This document shows positions 1 through 4,976 of a stretch of DNA of 6,315 bases, piece after piece. Source of the stretch: Clostridiales bacterium (GTDB lineage: Bacteria; Bacillota; Clostridia; Lachnospirales; Lachnospiraceae). Where the stretch lies: positions 1 through 6,315 of the forward strand of contig JAJPYU010000292.1 of assembly GCA_021204765.1 (NCBI GenBank), in the 5' to 3' direction. The position numbers and the translations under genes were made by a program. Below the pieces are notes generated by a model. It was not told the origin of the DNA. It ran no database searches and worked only from the letters and a program-made list of their open reading frames with translations. Numbering within the stretch: the first letter of the stretch is position 1; each line of letters starts with the position of its first letter.

Positions 1-668
1 GCGAGACCCACCATGGCATATTTGACCTGTCTTATCTTTCCCTGATGCCGGGGATGACTGTCATGGCTCCGAAGAACAAGTGGGAGCTGGCGGACATGCT
101 CTGGTTTGCGTCCAGATTCGAGCATCCGGCGGCGATCCGCTATGGCCGGGGAACAGCCTGGGACGGCTTGAAGGAATTCCGCACCCCCATAGAATACGGG
201 AAGAGCGAGTGGATATATAAAGAGAAATGCGTAGCTGTTTTCGCAGTGGGCTCCATGGTGGAGACCGGAGTGGAGGTCCATAAGATCTTAAGGAAGAAAG
301 GGATCGGATGTTCACTGGTAAATGCACGATTTGTAAAGCCTGTAGATGAGGAGGCTGTAACTGAGGCTTTAGAGCACCACGATCTGATCGTTACCATAGA
401 GGAAAATATGCTCTCCGGCGGTTACGGTGAGGCGTTGGAGGATTGCGTACTTGCCCAGGATCGTGATGTGCCGGTGATACGCTTCGGCATAGACGACTGT
501 TTCGTCCATCATGGGACCGTGGCTCAGCAGAGAGAGAGGGTAGGCCTGGATCCGGAGCATATAGCTGCGAAAGTAATCGCGACTTATAAGGCTCATTGTG
601 AGAAGATCGCCAAAGAATATCGCAATGCAGAGAAGGCAGCAGAAGATCCCGGGGAGGAAGACGCATGA
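1..668 (+). CDS. dxs: 1-deoxy-D-xylulose-5-phosphate synthase, 3' part (5' end outside window)
   Basis: Dxs condenses pyruvate and glyceraldehyde 3-phosphate, using thiamine diphosphate, in the first step of the cytoplasmic MEP isoprenoid pathway. The reading frame is open to the left edge (first full codon at 3), so the ATG at 45 is internal and not a start. About 221 codons remain of a family usually near 620 residues, covering the end of the pyrimidine-binding domain and the transketolase C-terminal domain. Visible landmarks are ETHHGIFDLSYL at 3-38, whose first His (9-11) matches the conserved His of the family motif DGxTH. Next come RYGRG (138-152), VNARFVKP, and TIEENMLSGGYG starting at 393. 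The C-terminus carries about 25 charged residues beyond the usual end, and the stop overlaps the tlyA start. RYGRG replaces the usual RYPRG. The family assignment is secure. Confidence 0.96.
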   Translation, partial: ETHHGIFDLSYLSLMPGMTVMAPKNKWELADMLWFASRFEHPAAIRYGRGTAWDGLKEFRTPIEYGKSEWIYKEKCVAVFAVGSMVETGVEVHKILRKKGIGCSLVNARFVKPVDEEAVTEALEHHDLIVTIEENMLSGGYGEALEDCVLAQDRDVPVIRFGIDDCFVHHGTVAQQRERVGLDPEHIAAKVIATYKAHCEKIAKEYRNAEKAAEDPGEEDA

Positions 669-1468
669 AAGAGCGCCTGGATATCCTCCTTGTAAAACGC
701 GGACTGGTACCCTCACGGGAGAAAGCGAAAGCCCTTATCATGGAGGGAGTGGTCTATGTGGACGGCCAGAAAGAGGACAAGGCCGGGGCATCCTTCAAGG
801 ATGACATCCCCATAGAGGTTCGGGGCGGCTTAAGATATGTAAGCCGCGGGGGACTGAAACTGGAGAAAGCATTTGCCTGTTTTTCGCTGGATATAGCAGG
901 CAGGGTCTGTATGGACATAGGTGCCTCAACCGGGGGTTTTACCGACTGTATGCTGCAGAATGGTGCTGCAAGGGTATACGCCATAGACGTGGGCTACGGC
1001 CAGTTCGCCTGGAAGCTGCGGCAGGACGGGCGGGTCATATGCATGGAGAAGACCAACATCCGCTATGTCACTCCGGGGGACATAGGCGAGAAGATTGACT
1101 TCGCCACGGCAGACGTCTCTTTCATTTCACTTAAAAAAATCTTGCCCCCGGTAAAGGAGCTCCTGGTGCCGGACGCAGAGATGGTCTGCCTTATCAAGCC
1201 CCAGTTCGAGGCCGGACGCGGGAAAGTGGGAAAGAAAGGCGTGGTCAGGGATGGGAAAATCCATCTGGAAGTGGTAGAGGACATCATTTTGGCGGTGCGC
1301 AGCCTGGGATTTTCTGTCCTGGGACTGGATTTTTCCCCTGTCAAAGGACCGGAGGGAAATATAGAGTACCTCCTGTATATGATAAATGACTGTGCAGGCG
1401 GGATTTCTTCCGGGATTTCCCCGGAGGCAACAGTGGAGGCGGCTCACGAGGAGCTGGATCGGACATGA
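665..1468 (+). CDS. tlyA: TlyA family S4-domain RNA 2'-O-methyltransferase (hemolysin A homologue)
   Basis: This is probably an S-adenosylmethionine-dependent rRNA cytidine 2'-O-methyltransferase acting on ribosomal subunits; the old name hemolysin A reflects a debated activity. The 267 residues are normal for the family. Residues 1-60 form an S4 RNA-binding domain (RLDILLVKRGLVPSREKA) and about 61-245 an FtsJ-like Rossmann methyltransferase. The SAM-binding motif DIGASTGGFTD spans 84-94. K65, D150, K178 (in LIKPQFE) and E234 (in NIEY) align with the K-D-K-E catalytic tetrad I recall for Mycobacterium tuberculosis TlyA, at a constant offset of four residues. The start ATG shares ATGA with the dxs stop, and GGGGAGGA (651-658) sits 6 nt upstream, so coupling to dxs is likely. 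About 25 residues follow the methyltransferase core. Which rRNA sites are methylated cannot be told from sequence alone. Confidence 0.95.
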   Translation: MKERLDILLVKRGLVPSREKAKALIMEGVVYVDGQKEDKAGASFKDDIPIEVRGGLRYVSRGGLKLEKAFACFSLDIAGRVCMDIGASTGGFTDCMLQNGAARVYAIDVGYGQFAWKLRQDGRVICMEKTNIRYVTPGDIGEKIDFATADVSFISLKKILPPVKELLVPDAEMVCLIKPQFEAGRGKVGKKGVVRDGKIHLEVVEDIILAVRSLGFSVLGLDFSPVKGPEGNIEYLLYMINDCAGGISSGISPEATVEAAHEELDRT

Positions 1469-2304
1469 AGAGATTTTTCATTATCACAAACGGGCAGAGG
1501 GATGAGGATCTGTCAGTCACCCATTCCCTGCAGGATTATATTTCCGCAAAGGGCGGAGAGAGCAGCTGCTATGTCAGCAATAAGTCCGAGTGGGGTAAGC
1601 GCCGGCTGGCGGCATTGGGAAAGGCTGAGATAGATGCGGACTGCATATTGGTCCTGGGAGGTGACGGTACGCTGGTGCGGGCGGCCAGGGACACGGCTGC
1701 CTTCGGCATACCCCTTATCGGAATAAATCTGGGGACGGTAGGGTATCTGTGTGAGCTGGACCTGCCCATGGTATTTAACGCTATTGACAGCCTGTTTGAG
1801 GATAATTATGAGCTGGAGCGGCGGATGATGATAGAGGGCAGCGGCTTCGGGCAGGCCTCCACGGCCATGAATGACATCGTCATTCACAGGGCCGGAAATT
1901 CACAGCTCATCAACCTGGTCATCTCCGTAAACGGAGAGTATCTCACTACCTGTACCGCTGACGGGATCATCATTTCCACGCCTACGGGTTCTACGGGATA
2001 CAGCATGTCGGCCGGCGGACCCATCGTGGATCCCAGGACTGAGCTGTTGCTGGTAACTCCCATCAATCCACAGTTGCTCACCATGAGGAGCATCGTGGTG
2101 GGCGCAGACGCAGAGATAGAGGTGACATTCGCAAAGCGCCGGGAGGAGTTCGACGAGGAGGCTGATGTGGCCTTCGACGGGGATCATATGATGAGTATGA
2201 AAGTGGGGGACACCATACGGGTAAAGAAATCCTCCGAGGCGGCGCAGATACTGAAGATCAACAGGCTGAGCTTTCTGCAGATATTAAGAAAGAAGATGTT
2301 ATGA
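1465..2304 (+). CDS. nadK: NAD(+) kinase (ATP/polyphosphate-NAD kinase family)
   Basis: NadK phosphorylates NAD to NADP in the cytoplasm and is normally the cell's only route to NADP. The 279-residue length fits. The N-terminal alpha/beta domain carries the signature GGDGT at residues 65-69, followed by GINLGTVGYL at 86-95. The C-terminal beta domain has NDIVI (136-140), the NAD-contacting glycine-rich segment DGIIISTPTGSTGYS (166-180) and AGGPIV, and ends in the usual FLQILRKKML. The start overlaps the tlyA stop as ATGA; the nearest ribosome binding site, GAGGAG at 1448-1453, is 11 nt away, so translation is probably coupled. The motif usually read as TPxxPHTL appears as TPINPQLL (198-205), with Gln in place of His. 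The stop codon lies inside the first arm of the inverted-repeat element that follows. Confidence 0.96.
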   Translation: MKRFFIITNGQRDEDLSVTHSLQDYISAKGGESSCYVSNKSEWGKRRLAALGKAEIDADCILVLGGDGTLVRAARDTAAFGIPLIGINLGTVGYLCELDLPMVFNAIDSLFEDNYELERRMMIEGSGFGQASTAMNDIVIHRAGNSQLINLVISVNGEYLTTCTADGIIISTPTGSTGYSMSAGGPIVDPRTELLLVTPINPQLLTMRSIVVGADAEIEVTFAKRREEFDEEADVAFDGDHMMSMKVGDTIRVKKSSEAAQILKINRLSFLQILRKKML

Positions 2305-2325
2305 TGATACCAGGGTCAAATAGGA

Positions 2326-2354
2326 TTGTAACGGATGCTTGCATCCAGTTACAA
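2326..2354 (+). repeat. Stem-loop 1, 13-bp stem with one bulged base
   Basis: TTGTAACGGATGC (2326-2338) pairs with GCATCCAGTTACAA (2341-2354), leaving A2347 bulged. It lies 21 nt past the nadK stop, where a terminator would be expected. The bases after it (CCATTTGG) are not a U-tract, so a standard intrinsic terminator is not supported, although the hairpin could protect the 3' end of the transcript. Confidence 0.75.
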
Positions 2355-2382
2355 CCATTTGGTCTACGCTATCGCTCCGGTC

Positions 2383-2418
2383 GGCTGCAAACACGAGTGC
2401 CACTGGCACTCAGCAGCC
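2383..2418 (+). repeat. Stem-loop 2, two-part stem
   Basis: The inner stem GAGTGCC (2395-2401) and GGCACTC (2405-2411) is perfect around a 3-nt loop. An outer stem GGCTGC (2383-2388) and GCAGCC (2413-2418) encloses it across an asymmetric internal loop. No U-run follows. It is part of the composite intergenic element. Confidence 0.7.
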
Positions 2419-2442
2419 CCGCCCAAAACATGAGGAAGAAGC

Positions 2443-2469
2443 AAATTTGACCGTTTTTCGGTCAAATTT
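2443..2469 (+). repeat. Stem-loop 3, perfect 11-bp stem with T5 loop
   Basis: AAATTTGACCG (2443-2453) and CGGTCAAATTT (2459-2469) are exact reverse complements around TTTTT. The arms contain the ATTTGACC/GGTCAAAT motif that recurs at 2314-2322 and 2570-2593. On the + strand the stem is followed by AGCGG rather than a U-tract. Confidence 0.8.
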
Positions 2470-2471
2470 AG

Positions 2472-2558
2472 CGGATTCCGATGCTACGAACACTTAGCAA
2501 GCGTAAGCGAGCTTAGCGTGAGTGTATGCGTTAGCTGTGCGTAGCACGGAGAAATCCG
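2472..2558 (+). repeat. Long imperfect inverted repeat enclosing dispersed repeat copy 1
   Basis: The left arm CGGATTCCGATGCTACG (2472-2488) and right arm CGTAGCACGGAGAAATCCG (2540-2558) are complementary apart from an A on the left and a 3-nt insertion on the right. Between them is most of the 58-bp segment (2480-2537) that recurs at 6192-6249. The interior is made of short variants of AGCGTAAGCGA, CTTAGC and GCGTTAGC. Transcribed, the unit could fold into one long irregular hairpin. Confidence 0.7.
2480..2537 (+). repeat. Dispersed 58-bp repeat, copy 1
   Basis: This segment aligns without gaps to 6192-6249 in the same orientation, with 49 of 58 bases identical. The longest shared runs are CGAACACTTA, AGCGTAAGCGA and GTATGCGTTAGCTG. 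Eight of the nine differences are transitions. Both copies lie in non-coding DNA downstream of + strand genes. Confidence 0.85.
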
Positions 2559-2569
2559 TGGTATCATCT

Positions 2570-2593
2570 TATTTGACCTTCCAGGGTCAAATA
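2570..2593 (+). repeat. Stem-loop 5, TATTTGACC/GGTCAAATA
   Basis: TATTTGACC (2570-2578) and GGTCAAATA (2585-2593) are a perfect 9-bp inverted repeat around a 6-nt loop. The right arm lies in CCAGGGTCAAATAG (2581-2594), a 14-bp direct repeat of 2310-2323. The stem is followed by GACCCGG, so it lacks a U-tract. It sits about 57 nt before the argR start and could lie in the argR leader. Confidence 0.75.
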
Positions 2594-2603
2594 GACCCGG
2601 AAT

Positions 2604-2628
2604 GGATGCCCGAGGAGTAGGGCAATCC
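2604..2628 (+). promoter_or_regulatory. Hairpin in the argR leader with GAGGAG in its loop
   Basis: GGATGCCC (2604-2611) pairs with GGGCAATCC (2620-2628), with one bulged A. The 8-nt loop GAGGAGTA carries a Shine-Dalgarno-like GAGGAG that is too far (18 nt) from the ATG at 2636 and farther from 2651 to be the working site. The position, just before the real ribosome binding site, would allow an effect on argR translation or mRNA stability, but nothing in the sequence proves this. Confidence 0.5.
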
Positions 2629-2637
2629 CTGTATCAT

Positions 2638-2645
2638 GAAAGGGG
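2638..2645 (+). promoter_or_regulatory. Ribosome binding site that selects the argR start at 2651
   Basis: GAAAGGGG ends 5 nt before the ATG at 2651. The alternative in-frame ATG at 2636 would have only AGGG 13 nt upstream, and it overlaps this site. The shorter protein also begins like known ArgR proteins (MN...RH.KI.EII), which supports 2651. Confidence 0.75.
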
Positions 2646-2650
2646 TATAT

Positions 2651-3106
2651 ATGAATTCAAAGGAAAAACGCCATGCGAAAATACTGGAGATCATACGCCG
2701 GAATGACGTGGAGACCCAGGAGGAGCTCTGCGACCTCCTGAATAAGGAGGGGATGGAGACGACACAGGCAACTGTATCGAGAGACATCAGGGACCTGAAG
2801 CTCACCAAGCTCGCTTTTCAGGGGGGAAAGAAAAAATATATCCTCCTTGCTGATGTGGGGGAGGAAATGAGTGCCAAGTACGACAGGGTGTTCAGAGACC
2901 AGGTAGTATCCATCGACATGGCCGGAAATATCCTGGTCATCAAGACAGTCTCCGGAATGGCCAGTGCCGTGGCTGTGGCCATAGACACCATGGACTGCAA
3001 GGAGATAGTCGGAAGCATTGCCGGGGACGATACCATCATGTGCGCTGTCCGGAGCGTGGAGGAGACAGCATTGCTCATGGAGCGCTTATCACAGTTGCTT
3101 GAGTAA
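2651..3106 (+). CDS. argR: Arginine repressor ArgR/AhrC
   Basis: ArgR is an arginine-sensing transcription factor, normally a hexamer when arginine binds. It represses arginine biosynthesis and, in bacilli, activates catabolism. From the ATG at 2651 the protein has 151 residues, close to Bacillus subtilis AhrC (about 149); an ATG at 2636 would add five residues. Residues 1-70 form the winged-helix DNA-binding domain: ETQEEL (21-26) and the recognition-helix signature QATVSRDI (39-46) with S43 and R44. Residues 80-151 form the oligomerisation and arginine-binding domain, with IKTVSGMASAVAVAID (97-112) and the family motif GSIAGDDTI (121-129). Its place between nadK and recN is the usual Firmicutes arrangement, but the repeat-filled spacer separates it from nadK. 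I found no convincing ARG box near it. Confidence 0.95.
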   Translation: MNSKEKRHAKILEIIRRNDVETQEELCDLLNKEGMETTQATVSRDIRDLKLTKLAFQGGKKKYILLADVGEEMSAKYDRVFRDQVVSIDMAGNILVIKTVSGMASAVAVAIDTMDCKEIVGSIAGDDTIMCAVRSVEETALLMERLSQLLE

Positions 3107-3175
3107 GAGATGACAGTGATATGCCGGTTGTGCCATGCTTCGTACAGCCAAAGCATATATTCTCATAATCTGCAG

Positions 3176-3194
3176 GTATTATCTTATCTGACCT
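3176..3194 (+). repeat. 19-bp motif matching the right end of the nadK-argR element
   Basis: GTATTATCTTATCTGACCT matches 2561-2579 (GTATCATCTTATTTGACCT) at 17 of 19 positions, in the same orientation. It lies in the 157-bp argR-recN gap (3107-3263). The rest of that gap shows only a weak 6-bp hairpin (ATGCTT 3135-3140, AAGCAT 3151-3156) and no clear promoter or terminator. The motif could be a remnant of the same repeat family or a shared site; chance is less likely but possible. Confidence 0.5.
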
Positions 3195-3263
3195 CAACAT
3201 CTTTGTGATCAGTCTTACGTTTTTTATGTCCGCATGCTTTTGGGAGAGTAGAAAGGATATAAC

Positions 3264-4958
3264 ATGTTACAAAACTTACACGTCAAAAATCTGGCCCTGA
3301 TCCGGGAGACCGAGGTGAATTTCGGCCCGGGACTCAACATCCTCACCGGCGAGACCGGAGCGGGAAAATCCATACTCATCGGCTCCATTCATCTGGCCCT
3401 GGGTGAGAGAGTGTCCAAAGACATGCTCAGGGAAAATGCCGACTCCGCCCTGGTGGAGCTCATCTTCACTGTGGATGAGCCCGGACAGATTGCGGCTCTG
3501 GATGCCCTGGACATCATCCCTGATGATGGCCAGATCATCATGACCCGGAAGGTCTCCGCAAACGGCCGTTCAGTCTGCCGCATTAACGGAGAGACTTATC
3601 CCGCCGCTGTCCTGAGAAAGGTGGCCGGACTTCTCATCGACATTCATGGCCAGCAGGAGCATGTCTCGCTCCTTGCAAAGAAAAATCACCTGGCTTATCT
3701 GGATGCTTATGCGAAAAAAAGGCTGGGGGAGCGGCCTGCTGCCCTGGCGGAGAGCTATCGAAGCTATACTGAGTGCCGTCGCCTTTTAGAAGAGGCATCA
3801 CTGGACGGGGAGCAGCAGAAGAGGGAGCTCTCATTTCTTGAGTATGAGATAAACGAGATTGACGAGGCCGGCCTGACTGCAGGCGAGGATGAGGAACTGG
3901 AGACTGCCTACCGCCGCCTCTCCCATGGCAGGAAGATCATGGATGCCGCCGCAGAGGCGAGGGAGTGCTGCGCCGATGGGACGGAGAATGCCTCCGACCT
4001 TATTGGCAGGGCTGCCCGCGAACTGTTCTCAGTGGAGGAATACGATGGGAATGCAAAGGCTCTCGCCGGGCAGCTCTCCGAGATAGACAGCCTGCTCTCC
4101 GATTTTAACCGGGATCTGGCCGGGTATATTGACGATTTCGAATTCTCCGGGGAGCTTTTTGCCCGGACAGAAGAGCGCCTGGATCTGATCAATCATTTGA
4201 AGTCAAAGTACGGCAGGACAATAGAGGACATACTGGCAAGCCGCGAGGAGAAGGCTGCCAGGGTGGATAAATTAAATCACTATGAGGAATATCGCGCCGA
4301 CCTGGAGGCGAAATGCACTGCAGCCGAGAATGACCTGCGGAAGATTTCACAGGAAGTCAGCGATATCAGAAAGAGTGAGGCCGTCACATTTACCGATGGG
4401 ATAAAGCAGGCTCTGTTGGATCTCAATTTTAATGACGTGCGACTATCCCTGGAATTTACACAGTTGGATCATTACACGGCAAACGGTACAGACGATGCCA
4501 GATTCTTCATTTCCACGAATCCCGGTGAGCCCTTAAAGCCTCTGGATTCCGTGGCCTCCGGCGGTGAGCTCTCCCGAATCATGCTGGCACTTAAGACTGT
4601 TCTGGCGGGAAACGATGATATAGAAACCCTGATCTTCGACGAGATCGACAGTGGTATCAGCGGCCGCACTGCCCAGATGGTGGCGGAGAAGATAAAGCAG
4701 ACCGCTGCCTCCCACCAGGTCATCTGCATCACCCATCTGCCACAGATCGCTGCCATGGCAGACAGTCATTTCCTTATTGAGAAGACATCCGATTCCGACT
4801 CAACGATATCCAGCATCTGTCTCCTCTCAGAGGATGAAAGCATTGATGAGCTGGCCCGTATGCTGGGCGGGACACGGATTACGGATTCTGTTCGTTCCAC
4901 AGCTGAGGAAATGAAAAATCTGGCATCACAGCTTTTGGCTCCGGCATCATCAATGTGA
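3264..4958 (+). CDS. recN: DNA repair protein RecN (SMC-like ATPase)
   Basis: RecN is an SMC-like ATPase recruited early to DNA double-strand breaks, where it promotes end gathering and RecA-dependent repair on the nucleoid. At 564 residues it matches the family (about 550-580). The N-terminal ATPase half has Walker A GETGAGKS at 29-36 and the RecN-typical IDIHGQQEH at 125-133. The middle, about 155-370, is charged, helical and coiled-coil-like, much shorter than in true SMC proteins. The C-terminal half has the ABC signature SGGELSR at 432-438, Walker B LIFDE at 456-460 with D-loop IDSGISG, and the switch motif ITHLPQ around H491. GAAAGGA (3251-3257) lies 6 nt before the ATG. All motifs are intact. 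The next gene begins 18 bp later, so they may share a transcript. No LexA/SOS box was recognised upstream. Confidence 0.96.
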   Translation: MLQNLHVKNLALIRETEVNFGPGLNILTGETGAGKSILIGSIHLALGERVSKDMLRENADSALVELIFTVDEPGQIAALDALDIIPDDGQIIMTRKVSANGRSVCRINGETYPAAVLRKVAGLLIDIHGQQEHVSLLAKKNHLAYLDAYAKKRLGERPAALAESYRSYTECRRLLEEASLDGEQQKRELSFLEYEINEIDEAGLTAGEDEELETAYRRLSHGRKIMDAAAEARECCADGTENASDLIGRAARELFSVEEYDGNAKALAGQLSEIDSLLSDFNRDLAGYIDDFEFSGELFARTEERLDLINHLKSKYGRTIEDILASREEKAARVDKLNHYEEYRADLEAKCTAAENDLRKISQEVSDIRKSEAVTFTDGIKQALLDLNFNDVRLSLEFTQLDHYTANGTDDARFFISTNPGEPLKPLDSVASGGELSRIMLALKTVLAGNDDIETLIFDEIDSGISGRTAQMVAEKIKQTAASHQVICITHLPQIAAMADSHFLIEKTSDSDSTISSICLLSEDESIDELARMLGGTRITDSVRSTAEEMKNLASQLLAPASSM

Positions 4959-4976
4959 TCACAGGAGGATCATCAG

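Larger units (their letters stand above)
2303..2593. repeat. Composite inverted-repeat intergenic element between nadK and argR
   Basis: The spacer 2305-2650 has no credible gene on either strand. It is built almost entirely of stem-loops (2326-2354, 2383-2418, 2443-2469, 2472-2558, 2570-2593). Ten-base inverted repeats, GATGATACCA (2303-2312) and TGGTATCATC (2559-2568), bracket most of it. GGTCAAATA (2314-2322) also pairs in principle with TATTTGACC (2570-2578). Part of it recurs after the aminotransferase gene and part before recN. This resembles REP/BIME or MITE-like non-coding repeats, or a structured RNA; no transposase is present. The left arm overlaps the nadK stop codon, so it is not a clean insertion into neutral spacer. 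The class assignment is inference; the repeats themselves are seen directly. Confidence 0.75.

Noticed and set aside
19..27. TATTTGACC inside dxs as another copy of the intergenic motif
   Set aside because: It encodes conserved Dxs residues (Ile-Phe-Asp-Leu) and has no partner arm nearby, so it is best explained as coding coincidence.
45..668. ATG at 45 as the start of a 207-residue protein
   Set aside because: The frame is open to the left edge and the residues before it (ETHHGIFDLSYL) are conserved Dxs sequence.
2636..2650. Upstream in-frame ATG at 2636 as the argR start
   Set aside because: It overlaps the strong ribosome binding site for the ATG at 2651 and has no well-spaced site of its own; the extra five residues are not family-like.
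2652..2659. TGAATTCA as an ARG-box operator for ArgR autoregulation
   Set aside because: It is an 8-bp palindrome at the start codon without the spaced half-sites of an 18-bp ARG box.
3141..3169. Sigma-A-like promoter CGTACA - 17 bp - CATAAT before recN
   Set aside because: The -10 is close to consensus but the -35 matches only 3 of 6; too weak to annotate without transcript data.
4472..4756. Long minus-strand open frames inside recN, and similar ones in the other genes
   Set aside because: They lie opposite well-conserved genes, have composition typical of antisense shadows, and show no recognisable domain.
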